Below, one piece after another: positions 44,241 through 58,422 of a DNA stretch of 64,000 nt; within the stretch, counting starts at the first letter, position 1, and every line of letters starts with the position of its first letter. The DNA lies in NCBI RefSeq assembly GCF_000224145.3, contig NC_020174.2, forward strand, positions 1,657,056-1,721,055, given 5' to 3'. This DNA comes from Ciona intestinalis (Eukaryota > Chordata > Ascidiacea > Phlebobranchia > Cionidae). The notes beneath the pieces are model-generated. The model did no database searches, had not been told where the DNA came from, and saw only the letters and a list, made by a program, of their open reading frames with translations. Made by a program: the position numbers and the translations under genes.

Positions 44241-47200
44241 ATGACGATTAAAGATTTTGGTTCATCAGAAACATTACCAACAAGTTCTAACAAAGAAAAT
44301 TTAACAAAACAATTCCCACCGTTCACCTTGACACAGTTAGTGGGCAAACGCAACTCAAGTTTGGGTTCGAGTGGCTTTCTACCACCAGGGTACACGACTA
44401 AAGGAAGTGCATGGCATTGTAACTTTAGTGGCAACCACACAGAAAGAAGTGTATTGACATCGAATCCAGCATTGAAAAACTTACAACACTGCAACGAAGC
44501 ACCAGCTACGTGGGTCCAAGGATCTCAACTTAAACCAAGCGGTTATAGATCACCGTACTTCCCAAAGTGGGACAGAGTGAACCCAGTGAAAAGAAGAAGG
44601 CCAAGAAAGTATGATTGCCCTTATATAATTTTTTTGTATGGTAGGCCTATTATATGTTATATACTGTTGATGCCTAAATGACTTATATAAGAGGATGATG
44701 CTTATTTGTTTCATTTTGACATTAATACTCTCAATGGATATTTAACATAACAATGAAAACCCAGAGTAAGGTTTATTTCAATTGTTCCTTCCATTGTGTG
44801 TTATCTATGATAACAATGGTGTAGGTTGGATTGCTGTAAACTTATATTCCTGTAGTACATTCAAATTAGAAGTTTGTGATTTATTTGTTAGATTACTCGG
44901 TTTCAAACTTTGTAAAATCTTGGTTGTGTATTACTGTAAGTATAGATTTATTTTATAATGGTATTTTAAAAATAAGTTGCTATTATAATTGGAAAATCTA
45001 AGGTTTGCTGGCTGCATTCTCAGAGTACACTGCATACCCTGTTGCATGTGTCATATACATCAACACTACTTTATACTGCATGGTGTTTAACATTCAACAA
45101 CTTTTAACAGGGACAGCTCTTCAGCCACCCTTGATCTGGTTTTAAGCAGTTTAAACCTGAACGAGCTAAGTCTACCAGAGGTTCACTTAGCCATGGGTAA
45201 CGACGGATCACCTCAGTCTATCTGCCCCCAAAAAGAGGCTTATTATCGAGAAATATTTGATCGATTAGATGTAGATAATGATGGAAGAGTGGATGTACAT
45301 GAGCTGAAAGAAGCTTACATGAAGATGGGTTTGTTGCAAGTCCCTGGACAGGCAGAGGTAGGATATCACTAAATTTTCTGCACACAGTTTTATCTTTCGT
45401 GAGTAGACTCAGGCGCGAATAATGTCAAAAATTCTGCCAAAGATTAAAAATTCGTTGCATACTTTGTACGAACATATCCAACCATTTTCATCCCTGATTT
45501 AGAATTGATTACACACAATGGAATAAACTTTTGTTAACTACTATATATATTATATATAATGTAGCAACCCAAGTTTAAATTATTCAATATGTATATATAT
45601 AGCCTCCATATTGATTTTTTGGTCGATTTATTCTTAATACCAAGCTTTCTTGATAGAAACTCACATAACGCAAAGTATTGATTAGAAAATATTTTAAAGG
45701 TAATAATTCCTGAAATTGACCACAATATGTCACAGTATTTTTTAAAAGCATACACAGATTTTAAACTTGCTTCATCACTAGTAACAATAAGCCCAAATCA
45801 TCGCGACATACAGTTATAAATCATCTTATTTTACATTTGCACAGAAATTTGTATCAGCAAGTGATTCAAACAAAGACGGTGAACTCGACGTGGCTGAGTT
45901 TGTTCGTTATCTACACGAACATGAGATGAAACTTAAACTAATGTTTAAACGATTAGACAGGGATAAAGATGGTAAGACACTCACATAATTACACCTTAAA
46001 TTGCTCCTGTTTTGCAGTGGCATGTTTCTTTTTTATGTTAGAAGTTATATTTATGTCTCATAGTTCATTACCCCTGTATAAATTTTGTTAAACATACATA
46101 TATTCATGTTTTTAATGTTTTTAATTTATTTCTGCAGTGGCAGACAGGTTATCTTTTATTTTATGCCTTTATAGTTTAGTATCTTTTACTTTGTATGAAT
46201 TTTGTTAGCCATATAAGCTACTTACTTTGTTAATGTATTTTATCTTCATTGCAATCTGTTGTTCAGGTCGTTTAACTTCCACTGAGATCGAAGAGGCGTT
46301 ACGCTCTGTTGGGTTCGATGTTTCCAAAGATGAAGCAAAGGAAATCACTAAAAGGTAGAATGAAAATATAAACTACCTCTAAAAGTTAACAACTCCGTGC
46401 TGTACATGCACTAATACAGAAGTGGATTTTTTGTTGTTGTTTTTTTTTGTAAATTGAATTCTTGCTCCGTTCATACCACCACCTAACACTCCCTAATACA
46501 GGATAGATAAAGATGGAACTTCTTCCATTGATATAAATGAATGGGTTGAACATCATCTTTTACATCCATCTGCTGATCTCAAGGACATTGTATCATACTG
46601 GAAACATGCAACGGTAAATGACAAATCTGTAGTATAATATATAAAGCCTACCAATATCAATTTTGTGTGACATGCATGCAGTAGATCTGTTGTGTTGGGG
46701 TAATGACCCAACTCAGGCTTAAACTGCAGGTACGAGATGTGTCTCTGAGGATCTCATTCATACGGAATCGAATGTGAATTCGACACAGTTGGGTTTTCAT
46801 TTATTTAATATTAAAAGTGTGGGATTTAGAATTAGTTGTCCTACCCAACGTGTGATGTTAATGATTGAAAGTTGTTGCTAGGTAGGGAGTTTTATTTGTT
46901 GAGTAAAAGTTTGATTTAACTTGGTTGTATTGAGATCTGATAATGTTAAATGATTGTCAGGAAATGACCAAAAGAAACTTAAATGTCACCGCCAAAGTTA
47001 GTATCACTAATGAGTAATGAGTGTAAGTGTAGCTACCAAGTATCAAGTGAAAACCTGTTGTTACCAAGACACAGAAATATAAGCCTTCATTTAGCTGAGT
47101 GCTTTAAGTCTGCTGTAAGGATTAGTGCCAGAAAAATATAGGTGGTAGTGACTAGTGATGGTTGTAATGACAGCTGCACAGTTGTCTGTTTGATTCATGA

Positions 47201-50200
47201 AACATTTGATATTTGTATGAGGAGTTTATTAGTAACCAACAACTAAATAGAGATGAGTAATTTAGGCAAATGTATCATAGAAGTATTATGCTGTATCGCC
47301 TGTATGTTTATCTGTGATAATAGATTTGTAATCGATAATCGTGTGTTTATTGATTATTATATGTGACCAAAGCAATTGTGTGTGTAATGAATTATGCATG
47401 CTGTCGTCTGTGTGTTTCAATTGACCTTGCACATTTGTAGAATAGGTTGGTTTAGTTGTGTTGGTAGCAATGTTAGTAGGTTGGTTATAATGTTGCTTAA
47501 ATAGTAAGCTTGAAAAAGTGGTTTTCTAAATGAAATCCTACTTATCAGTGGTTTTGGTAGCTGAAAGAAATCCTACTAAGATATGGAGAAAAACAGAGGT
47601 TAGATTTGAAGGGTGATTAAAATGTGCTGGATTATAATTGATGTCTAATCTACTTTCTTACATGCACACATGTTTCATAGCAGAGATTTCAGACACTAAC
47701 TATAACTAAGCAGTGATTTTTTTCAAAAATTTGTGTATATACATTGTTATGTTTGATGTCGTAGTCCTTAAAACATGAGTTACGTTCCAAGTTGTGTTAT
47801 GAATTATACCTTCAACCATGAGGTATTTCTCTATTTAAAGGACTGTATGAAGGACTATAGCTTCAACCCATAAAATTAAGAAATCGTTTGTTTACCATTC
47901 CTTATATTTTTCATTAGTACATCGACATCGGGGAGAGTCTCATTGTTCCCGATGACTTCAGTGAGGCAGAAAAAGTATCGGGACAATGGTGGAGACAGTT
48001 GGTTGCTGGAGGAGCTGCAGGAGTTGTGTCTCGCACATGCACGGCTCCTCTGGATCGTCTTAAAGTTTTGATGCNAGGTTCGTAAAAACATTTTACATTT
48101 TTTTGTAGAACTTTTTTAGTGAAGTGCAGNNNNNNNNNNNNNNNNNNNNNNNNNNNNNNNNNNNNNNNNNNNNNNNNNNNNNNNNNNNNNNNNNNNNNNN
48201 NNNNNNNNNNNNNNNNNNNNNNNNNNNNNNNNNNNNNNNNNNNNNNNNNNNNNNGTTCTAACAAAGAAATTTTAACAAAACAATTCCCACCGTTCACCTT
48301 GACACAGTTAGTGGGCAAACGCAACTCAAGTTTGGGTTCGAGTGGCTTTCTACCACCAGGGTACACGACTAAAGGAAGTGCATGGCATTGTAACTTTAGT
48401 GGCAACCACACAGAAAGAAATGTATTGACATCGAATCCAGCATTAAAAAACTTACAACACTGCAACGAAGCACCAGCTACGTGGGTCCAAGGATCTCAAC
48501 TTAAACCAAGCGGTTATAGATCACCGTACTTCCCAAAGTGGGACAGAGTGAACCCAGTGAAAAGAAGAAGGCCAAGAAAGTATGATTGCCCTTATATAAT
48601 CTTTTTGTATGGTAGGCCTATTATATGTTATATACTGTTGATGCATAAATGACTTATATGAGAGCATGATGCTTATTTGTTTCCTTTTGACATTAATACT
48701 CTCAATGGATATTTAACATAACAATGAAAACCACACCTTATTCAGTGAAGGAGAGTAAGGTTTATTTCAATTGTTCCTCTCCATTGTGTGTTATCTATGA
48801 TAACAATGGTGTAGGTTGGATTGCTGTAAACTTATATTCCTGTAGTACATTCAAATTAGAAGTTTGTGATTTATTTGTTAGATTACTCGGTTTCAAACTT
48901 TGTAAAATCTTGGTTGTTAATGGTGTTTTAAAAATAAGTTGCTATTATAATTGGAAAATCTAAGGTTTGCTGGCTGCATTCTCAGAGTACACTGCATACC
49001 CTGTTGCATGTGTCATATACATCAACACTACTTTATACTGCATGGTGTTTAACATTCAACAACTTTTAACAGGGACAGCTCTTCAGCCACCCTTGATCTG
49101 GTTTTAAGCAGTTTAAACCTGAACGAGCTAAGTCTACCAGAGGTTCACTTAGCCATGGGTAACGACGGATCACCTCAGTCCATCTGCCCCCAAAAAGAGG
49201 CTTATTATCGAGAAATATTTGATCGATTAGATGTAGATAATGATGGAAGAGTGGATGTACATGAGCTGAAAGAAGCTTACATGAAGATGGGTTTGTTGCA
49301 AGTCCCTGGACAGGCAGAGGTGGGATATTATCATATTACTATGATGTTGGGTAGAATATTTAGAATAGGAATGCACATGAATAATTTCAGTTTGCATACA
49401 TTTTTTGAACTGCCAAAATTTTCTGCACACAGTTTCATCTTTCGTGAGTAGACTCAGGCGCGAATAATGTCAAAAATTCTGCCAAAGATTAAAAATTCGT
49501 TGCATACTTGGTACGAACATAGACAACCATTTTTTATCCCTGATTTAGAATTGATTACACACAATGGAATAAACTTTTGTTAACTACTATATATATAATG
49601 TAGCAACCCAAGTTTAAACTATTCAATATATATATATATATAGCCTACATACTGATTATTTGGTCGATTTATTCTTAATACCAAGCTTTCTTGATAGAAA
49701 CTCACATAACGCAAAGTATTGATTAGGAAATATTTTAAAGTTAACTTAATAATTCCTGAAATTGATGACAATATGTCACAGTATTTTTTAAGAGCATACA
49801 CAGATTTTAAACTTGCTTCATCACTAGTAACAATAAGCCCAAATCATCGCAGCATAAAGTTATAAATCATCTTATTTTACATTTTGCACAGAAATTTGTA
49901 TCAGCAAGTGATTCAAACAAAGATGGTGAACTCGACGTGGCTGAGTTTGTTCGTTATCTACACGAACATGAGATGAAACTTAAACTAATGTTTAAACGAT
50001 TAGACAGGGATAAAGATGGTAAGACACTCACATAATTACACCTTAAATTGCTCCTGTTTTGCAGTGGCACATTTCTTTTTTATGTTAGAAGTTATATTTA
50101 TGTCTCATAGTTCATTACCCCTGTATAAATTTTGTTAAACATATATACATATATTCATGTTTTTGATGTTTTAAATTCATTTCTGCTTTGCAGTGGCAGA

Positions 50201-53200
50201 CGGGTTATCTTTTATTTTATGCCAATTGCCAGAGTTTGTTTTCCATGGTTTAGTATCTTTTACTTTGTATGAATTTAGCCATATAATAAGCTACAGCCAT
50301 ATAAGCTACTTACTTTGTTAATGTATTTTATCTTCATTGCAATCTGTTGTTCAGGTCGTTTAACTTCTGCTGAGATCGAAGAGGCGTTACGCTCTGTTGG
50401 GTTCGATGTTTCCAAAGATGAAGCAAAGGAAATCACCAGAAGGTAGAATGAAAATATAAACTACCTCTAAAAGTTAACAACTCCGTGTTGTACATGCACT
50501 AATACAGAAGTGGATTTTTTGTTGTTGTTTTTTTTTGTAAATTGAATTCTTGCTCCGTTCATACCACCACCTAACACTCCCTAATACAGGATAGATAAAG
50601 ATGGAACTTCTTCCATTGATATAAATGAATGGGTTGAACATCATCTTTTACATCCATCTGCTGATCTCAAGGACATTGTATCATACTGGAAACATGCAAC
50701 GGTAAATGACAAATCTGTAGTATAATATATAAAGCCTATCAATATCAATTTTGTGTGACATGCATGCAGTAGATCTGTTGTGCTGGGGTAATGGCCCAAC
50801 TCAGTCTGAAACTCCAGGTACGAGATGTGTCTCTGAGGATCTCATTCATACGGAATAGAATGTGAATTCGACACAGTTTGGTTTTCATTTATTTAATATT
50901 AAAAGTGTGGGATTTAGAATTAGTTGTCCTACCCAAAGTGTGATGTTAATGATTGAAAGTTGTTGCTAGGTAGGGAGTTTTATTTGTTGAGTAAAAGTTT
51001 GATTTAACTTGGTTGTATTGAGATCTGATAATGTTAAATGATTGTCAGGAAATGACCAAAAGAAACTTAAATGTCACCGCCAAAGTTAGTATCACTAATG
51101 AGTAATGAGTGTAAGTATAGCTACCAAGTATCAAGTGAAAACGTGTTGTTACCAAGACACAGAAATATAAGCCTTCATTTAGCTGAGTGCTTTAAGTCTG
51201 CTGTAAGGATTAGTGCCAGAAAAATATAGGTGGTAGTGACTAGTGATGGTTGTAATGACAGCTGCACAGTTGTCTGTTTGATTCATGAAACATTTGATAT
51301 TTGTATGAGGAGTTTATTAGTAACCAACAACTAAATAGAGATGAGTAATTTAGGCAAATGTATCATAGAAATATTATGCTGTATCGCCTGTATGTTTATC
51401 TGTGATAATAGATTTGTAATCGATAATCGTGTGTTTATTGATTATTATATGTGACCAAAGCAATTGTGTGTGTAATGAATTATGCATGCTGTCGTCTGTG
51501 TGTTTCAATTGACCTTGCACATTTGTAGAATAGGTTGGTTTAGTTGTGTTGGTAGCAATGTTAGTAGGTTGGTTATAATGTTGCTTAAATAGTAAGCTTG
51601 AAAAAGTGGTTTTCTAAATGAAATCCTACTTATCAGTGGTTTTGGTAGCTGAAAGAAATCCTACTAAGATATGGAGAAAAACAGAGGTTAGATTTGAAGG
51701 GTGATTAAAATGTGCTGGATTATAATTGATGTCTAATCTACTTTCTTACATGCACACATGTGTAATGGCAGAGATTTCAGACACTAACTATAACTAAGCA
51801 GTGATTTTTTTCAAAAAATTGTGTATATACATTGTCATGTTTGATGTCGTAGTCCTTAAAACAAATTAACATGTTACGTTCCAAGTTGTGTTATGAATTA
51901 TACCTTCAACCATGAGGTATTTCTCTATTTAAAGGACTGTATGAAGGACTATAGCTTCAACCCATAAAATTAAGAAATCGTTTGTTTACCATTCCTTATA
52001 TTTTTCATTAGTACATCGACATCGGGGAGAGTCTCATTGTTCCCGATGACTTCAGTGAGGCAGAAAAAGTATCGGGACAATGGTGGAGACAGTTGGTGGC
52101 TGGAGGAGCTGCAGGAGTTGTGTCTCGCACATGCACGGCTCCTCTGGATCGTCTTAAAGTTTTGATGCAGGTTCGTAAAAACATTTTACAATTTTTTTGT
52201 AGAACTTTTTTAGTGAAGTGCAGGTTTTGTTACTTAATGGTTTTGTAAGCTGCGGTGTTCTAGTGTAAATAAACGACTGTGTTACTTTAAATGACCTTAA
52301 TTCCTAAAATGACGTCAACTGCACGCACACATACCAAATACTCATAGTAAACAAACAGAAGCACTGAATGACTTATTATAATATCAACGTATTTGTCGTA
52401 CTGACCTGTCATTTCAAGGTTGAAGTTACGTTTCTTAGAAATCTTTCAATTTCTTGTACACTGCTTTTGAGTTATTTGTAATCCTTCTGTGCCCACCATA
52501 ACAGTGCTTGAATAAAACCTTGTCCTTAACTGTTGTTATTTCCACAGGTGCATGCTACCAAGTCCAACCAGCTAGGTATTTCTTCTGGTTTCAATTCCAT
52601 GTTAAAAGAGGGTGGTGCTAAATCATTATGGAGAGGAAATGGTATCAATGTTATCAAGGTGAAAACTCTTTTATTACATCTGAAATAATGATGATAGTAT
52701 TTTCTAACATTTCGTGAAAAGAAAAAAACGATCTTACCGCTACATTATCTTAACAGAAATATGAATTAAATTAACATAAAAAAGATAAAATTAGTAAATA
52801 TAATACAATAAAATAAAACGTTTCAAACAACTAATTGCACATAATTGATTTGGTACACAAATGGTATTAAATAAAAAACAGACAGTCCTTTAAACTTTAT
52901 TATATCCCATTACAATATTTGCTAGTTACAGATGTTACATACAATGTGTACACAGCACTCAATGTACAGTTTGTTTATTTTAAGATTGCTCCTGAAACTG
53001 CTGTCAAATTCTATGCTTACGAACGAATGAAAAAGCTCATTGGTGCTCAGTCAGGAGGGGAAATAGGGGCAGCGGAAAAGTTTCTAGCTGGTTCCATGGC
53101 TGGTGTTATATCGCAAACAAGTATTTATCCTATGGAGGTAATATATGAGTTCCCTGCATTATTTTATCAAAGTGTCCGAATTAATTTTGCAATTGATATG

Positions 53201-54384
53201 AGTCATATGACACTATGATTCTCAATATTAGGGTGTTACAATTATTTGAGATGCTTGTAACTGTCAGCTTAATAAATCACATTTAAGTACCACTATGACT
53301 GTACTAAAATAAACTGTAGTAAATTTTACAAAGGCAATAAACTCATTTGCAGGTCATTAAAACTCGACTGGCACTGCGAAAGACAGGACAATATAGCGGA
53401 ATATTTGATTGCGCTTTTAAAGTTCTGCGCAACGAAGGACCAAAAGCATTCTTCAAAGGCTACATTCCAAACTGCCTTGGCATAATACCATATGCTGGGA
53501 TTGATCTTTGTATATATGAGGTGAGAATTACTTGTTTTGCTGATATAAGTTTGTATGACTGTGTGAAACCTATATATATATATACATGTTTACTGTTGTT
53601 GAACTCAAATAGATGGCTTAAAGAGCTGTTTCTCTATACACTGTCGCAACCTACACAGTTGAGTCGAAAACTTTCTTATTTTAGACGTTAAAGAACTACT
53701 GGATAAAAACTTACGGAGCTGAAAAGGAAAAACCTTCAGTTCTTCTTCTCCTTGCATGCGGTACCACCTCCAGCACCTGTGGACAACTTGCCAGTTACCC
53801 TCTTGCTCTTGTTAGAACAAAAATGCAAGCACAAGGTAAAAAAACATTGAAAGTCGAAAATTTTGTAATAAAAAATTTTGTCTGAAAAAATGGTTGTACC
53901 TTGTACATTCTTCAATGATATTTACGTATTTTTTTATCTTTAGCCTCCCTTCCCAACCATGATAAAAACCAGAAGACAAGCATGGTTTCACTGTTCAGGT
54001 CAATAGTTCAGACTGACGGAGTATTTGGATTGTACCGAGGTCTGGCGCCAAACTTCATGAAGGTTTGTTAAACATTATGTATCGGATTTAAAGTAAACAT
54101 TAGACTTTAACATCTGGAGAGGTTCATGCATTAGTGTAACAGGGTACCGCTGGCATAAATTCTTTTGCTTTATTACCTAACTCAAACAGAATAGAAAAGT
54201 GAACTAAATGTACCGACTGTAAAGTACTTTTTAAGTGATAAAAAAATGACAAAAAAGCAACAACTAAGTATAGTTACAAAACAAACTGCTGTAATTGTAC
54301 CTTCTTTCCCAGGTTGCCCCTGCTGTTAGCATTAGCTATGTTGTGTATGAGAAAATGCGAATGCACTTGGGTGTCTACAGATGA
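44241..54384 (+). CDS. SLC25A24/25-like: EF-hand mitochondrial ATP-Mg/Pi carrier (SCaMC)
   Basis: One set of exons joins in phase to 624 residues: 44241-44608, 45111-45357, 45845-45971, 46267-46354, 46502-46613, 52012-52170, 52548-52658, 52985-53137, 53353-53520, 53685-53835, 53944-54062, 54313-54384. After a 150-residue N-terminal extension come calcium-binding EF-hands ([48 protein letters not shown]) and a linker with [12 protein letters not shown]. Six transmembrane segments carry the three carrier signatures PLDRLK, PMEVIK and PLALVRT. It swaps ATP-Mg for phosphate across the inner mitochondrial membrane when cytosolic calcium rises. Exons up to the first carrier repeat are present twice in the scaffold (second set 48255-48579, 49073-49319, 49892-50018, 50355-50442, 50590-50701, 52012-52170; first-set counterpart of the last is 47918-48077). 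A second start, MGNDGSPQS, would remove the extension. Confidence 0.93.
44284..48129. repeat. Duplicated carrier block, copy 1
   Basis: 3846 bases matching 48255-52223. They hold the first-exon end, EF-hand exons and the first carrier exon. Differences are scattered substitutions and small indels, mostly in AT repeats, with silent or conservative coding changes (EITKR against EITRR; TSTE against TSAE). A lone N at 48075 sits in the last exon, near the contig end. Confidence 0.9.
48130..48254. other. Scaffold gap (125 N)
   Basis: Run of N between the two copies of the carrier block. Confidence 0.98.
48255..52223. repeat. Duplicated carrier block, copy 2
   Basis: 3969 bases matching 44284-48129. 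This copy runs on without a break into the unique second half of the carrier gene (from 52548). It begins part-way through the first coding exon, directly after the gap. Confidence 0.9.
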
Positions 54385-55268
54385 TAAAAACATCCATGGT
54401 GCTCATGTTTACTCATTATTTGTAACAGCTTGGTGCTTTTCTCGTTCAAGCACTGAAAAACAGGGCTACACATTGAAACTTCCCTTCATTTTACATCTGC
54501 TATTTAACATTCTAGCTCATTTCTTGCACCATAACACAATGTTTTCTTATTAATTTAGGTTCTATTCTTTCATATTCAATATAAACTAACTAACAATCAT
54601 TAAAATATGCAGTTTTAATGAGATCATAATTTTCTCTTCCTACTAAATACTGTTTATTCTTCCGAACTATTCCTGTTACTCTGTCAATGTGATCTGTGGT
54701 ACAAAATAATTGATTTTTTTTGTTGTTTTTTGAATGTTTTATTGCATTCCATATTTATTAGTGGTCTAGCACCTGACAAAAATATAAAATGTTGTTTTGT
54801 TTTGATACAAGAGTTTAATTCTTTATGAGACTGAAACAAATTACATAAGTGCAGTGGTTGGCAACACTTTAACAGTCTGTGAGAAATAGCTGCACCAATT
54901 TCGGGCATTAATCCAAAATTCATATTAAAGTTTGAAGTATTTTCAGGTTGGACAGAATTATTTTTGATGCAAAGCTAATAAAAATAAATTTAAATTTAAA
55001 AGCAACTCCAGTTAAATTTACACTTTATATATATGAATCTGCTTAAAGGCACGTAGCCTTTACTTACAACACAAGGTTTGCAACATCTACATAGAGAGAA
55101 CACTGTTGTGTTTAAAAGAAAAATTACAGTTTTATGCTTGCAACTTTACACCAACCATACAAGCTTGTGTAACCAAGTTGTAGCAGCGTGTGTACAGAAT
55201 AATAAGGCAAAATGATCTCCAAACAAAAAAATTAAAATCACTTCAGAAATTAATAGAAAAACATCTAA
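54385..55268. other. 3' flanks of the convergent carrier and DM9 genes
   Basis: AT-rich stretch between facing stop codons. I see no coding potential or clear repeat. Confidence 0.5.
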
Positions 55269-56303
55269 TTAATAATCGCAATCATCTACGCCACGTTGTT
55301 TACAATATTCCTTTAATTTATCTGGCAGCGGGAGTCTGTCAATTGAATCTGACGCCATGCCTTCAATTTGGAAGTCGTCAAGTAAAGCACACACCTCCTC
55401 TAGTCTGGAGTTGATCACATTCTTACACAACATTGATAGGCTTGCTGGGCTTTCCTTCAGAGCAAGCACCTCATAGTCACGAAACAAATACTCCTTCCCT
55501 TTGTAGGGGATGTATAGACACCTGTGCGTTCTGTGCACTTTACCAGGAATCTGGACTTCAGTGTCACCACAAGAACCCTGTGCCAGAATACGCATCGTTA
55601 CAGGCTGTGAACGGCATTTATACATAAAGTCTACCAAACTTAAAAATATTTTTTAGCTTGTCATTAGTTCATGCAACCTTAACCATATGAAGTCACACTC
55701 ACCAGCACGGGATCCTTTAGTTTCTGGCCTCTCCATGTCCGACCATTCAATAGAGTCCCTCTTGTACGTCCTATGTACAATGGCTCAAGGTATGAGCAGT
55801 CAATGCCTCCTATCACAGAGTTGTCTGGTATATGGCCTTTTGAACAAGGCACCCAGTGAGTTATATGAGGGTCAATTGCAACTAAGACGTCAAATTCCTT
55901 TGTAGTGCGTACCCCTGTGCCATAAGACACCAGCAAAGTCCTGGTTTAAATAATAAACTGTGTATAAGATATATACAAGTATCAGTATGCACTACAGAAA
56001 AGCATGCAAATTCCAAAGAAAATACAGAAAGTAAAAAAGCACTATCTAATACCACTGTTTTATTGTCTATTATTTTTTGTCTATTATAACGTACTCATCT
56101 GGCTTGGCAATAAGTCCAGGAGTAAATTCGTTGTTGTTTTCCCGTAGCCTTGTTCGTCCAATATACAAAGGTTGGCCGAACTCTGTTGTTCCACCGACCA
56201 CTGCCTCAGGTGGTATTACTCCGTTTTTACATCGCTTCCAATCAATACTTTTTAAAGGTACAATTGTTAATGCTTTTTTAGGTGCTGTACAGTTGTGAGT
56301 CAT
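55269..56303 (-). CDS. DM9-repeat (DUF3421) protein
   Basis: Three exons (56095-56303, 55684-55940, 55269-55630) join in phase to 275 residues. Repeat units of the DM9 type are visible: PPEAVVGGTTEFGQPLYIGR, then PDNSVIGGIDC..LEPLYIGRTRG, and a half unit with QIPGKVHRTHRCLYIPYKGKEYLFRDYEVL. The G-G-x5-G/P-LYIGR core is the family hallmark. DM9 proteins include mannose-binding lectins in molluscs and natterin-like fusions. There is no signal peptide or membrane span, so cytosolic action is likely. The tail LKEYCKQRGVDDCDY is not part of a repeat. The second join is uncertain: the better-looking donor at 55691-55696 does not keep frame with the acceptor I could find, so I used a weaker GTTAAG donor. 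Confidence 0.75.
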
Positions 56304-58422
56304 GGCCTAAACCTGCAAAACGAAACTGCACTTTTAAACGATTCCAACATTGCGATTTACAGCGACTTCGTACACACTATCTAGTTTCAACATTCTACAC
56401 TGGCAAAGTAAACAGAAGTTACGTCCCACGAGCAAACACACACCGAAATCTATTGTCGAACAACAGATGCGCTTTTGGCTTCCCGCACACGCGTGAGGGC
56501 CACAACACTTTAAAGTGCGGGCAGTTCTCCTTCGAAATGTTATTGGTCGGTCTGCTTACACGCCCATTTTCTGCTGACGTTGCGATGTAAAAGGTTAACT
56601 ACGTCAGTCGCCCAATTCCCTCGAGATAGCTATACCGAATCTGTTTGCAGGGATATGATTTAAACCCGCTGTAAAATAACATATTATTGTAACTGCAGAC
56701 ACGGCAAAATATACTTTATTACTGGCACGTCTAGTCTGTTGGCTTTTCTATGTTTTAAGTAGAGGTCAAATTCCATACCTTGTGGTTCTTCTTCGTAGAA
56801 CAAACATTTCCGTGTTTTAATTTGCCCAACACTGAAGACCGGCTGTGTTAAACTATTACCCTGCGGGTTTAGGGCTGTAAGAGTTAAACTTTAACACTCT
56901 TATGACCTTTTACAACACACCGTAACTGAATGCATTAATAAAGTTACAGATTCGGATAAAATAAAGCATATAACAACAAATTGTTGGTTTATTTCGAGGC
57001 AGACAACAAAGTACAAACTGCCATAGTGAAGTATACTACTCGCCGTAAAGCCCAGGTTTGTGTCGCACTCGTAACGTAAAGGTTTCTACATCTAATACAG
57101 GACTTTTTTCAACTATTAATACAACAGAACGAAACGATGGTTTTGTACAAATTTCACAAGTCTTTGTGGTGCTAAGAAAGAATGTTTAGGATTTCATGGC
57201 CGCAACCTCACCGGGGTGGAAAATTACAAAATCCAACACCGTGGGAATAGAATTAGATCAAAACAAGCATTGAACTGAAGCTGGCAAGCAAGCAGTCGTG
57301 AGTGACAAATTCTTATAAATTGGTTGCATCATGCATGTTGGGTTGAAATGTTATGTAGTGGTCACGCTTGTCAGATATGATTGTGTGAAGGAAGTACAAC
57401 GCATTTGCGCACGCAAAAGTATTCAAACCGTGCTGTGTGGGTATTTAAGAAAGGGTTTTTGGATAATTCTTAAGATTTTTAAAGAAAAATCTAAAGATTT
57501 TTCAACACTTGATCATGCTTGCTGCTGTAAAGCAGGCATGTGTTATTCAATGGCCGTTGCTATGGCAACAGATGGCCAGCAACCGACTGAAACATCATGG
57601 AATATGGAAAGCACAGTGATAGAAGAATACAAATGAGCGCTCTGCGCGCCTACACATCAAGACAAAGGTGCCACGGAACCTGGTTCTCTTAAATTTAAGT
57701 GCTATAACAATGGGTACGGGGGTGAGTGGCTCAAAGACAACTGGCTATTGGTATTGGTTGGTGGAACTAAATCCAAGGGTATCTGTGTTGCACATGCCAC
57801 ACGCGCACATATAAAAACCAGAAGTGAAATAGTGACACACAAGTTTGAACAACGAAATTTCAGAAAGCACTGACTGAAGTCAGTTGGCTTCATCTAGCGT
57901 TGTTAGCAGTAACATAGCTGTAGAAGCAGCCATACAAAAATCAAAAGTCTTGCAGAGAACATAAATTAATCTTCTCTGGATATACTGGTTGTAAACTTTT
58001 ATGGGTGAACCGCTTTATTAGGCAGCGGGGTAAAATCGTTTGTGGGGGATTTCCCCAAGTGGGTATCGCAGGTGCCTCAATTTTAGGAGAGTTAGGGTTG
58101 ATGCAGCAGAAGGATCAAGAGGATGCAGGATCACTTTGGGAAAAACAGAGACACGGAAGAGAAAAATGGTCGTTGAAAATAAGAATCCTCGTTTGTTGAA
58201 CACAGGTTGTTGCTATGAGAACTGAAACAATGAGCTCGACGCTGCATGGCAGGAAAGAATTACGCGACCATTCCGGTAATCGTAGACCGAACGCAAGCTC
58301 CTTAATTTGACAAAGCAACATATTTACACCATGGTATGTACATAGGACCCATCACGAAGAACAAAGGAGATTCCAGCCATGATAAATTAAGTTCTGTACA
58401 AATAGAAGGGGGAAGGGATAAC
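56304..58422. other. 2.1 kb without a recognisable gene
   Basis: Upstream of the DM9 gene and downstream of the Gln-rich gene. Several open frames of 60-102 codons exist (largest near 56282-56590 and 57331-57636), but none has a domain I know. The DM9 promoter must lie near 56304-56700. The sequence is more GC-balanced than the surrounding introns. Confidence 0.45.

Noticed and set aside
44241-52223. Two tandem carrier genes or a carrier with eight EF-hands
   Set aside because: The copies meet at N runs with allelic-type differences and only one carrier half exists, so an assembly duplication explains it better.
57331-57636. 101-codon open frame starting MHVGLKCYVVV
   Set aside because: Isolated, with no recognisable domain and no supporting exon structure.
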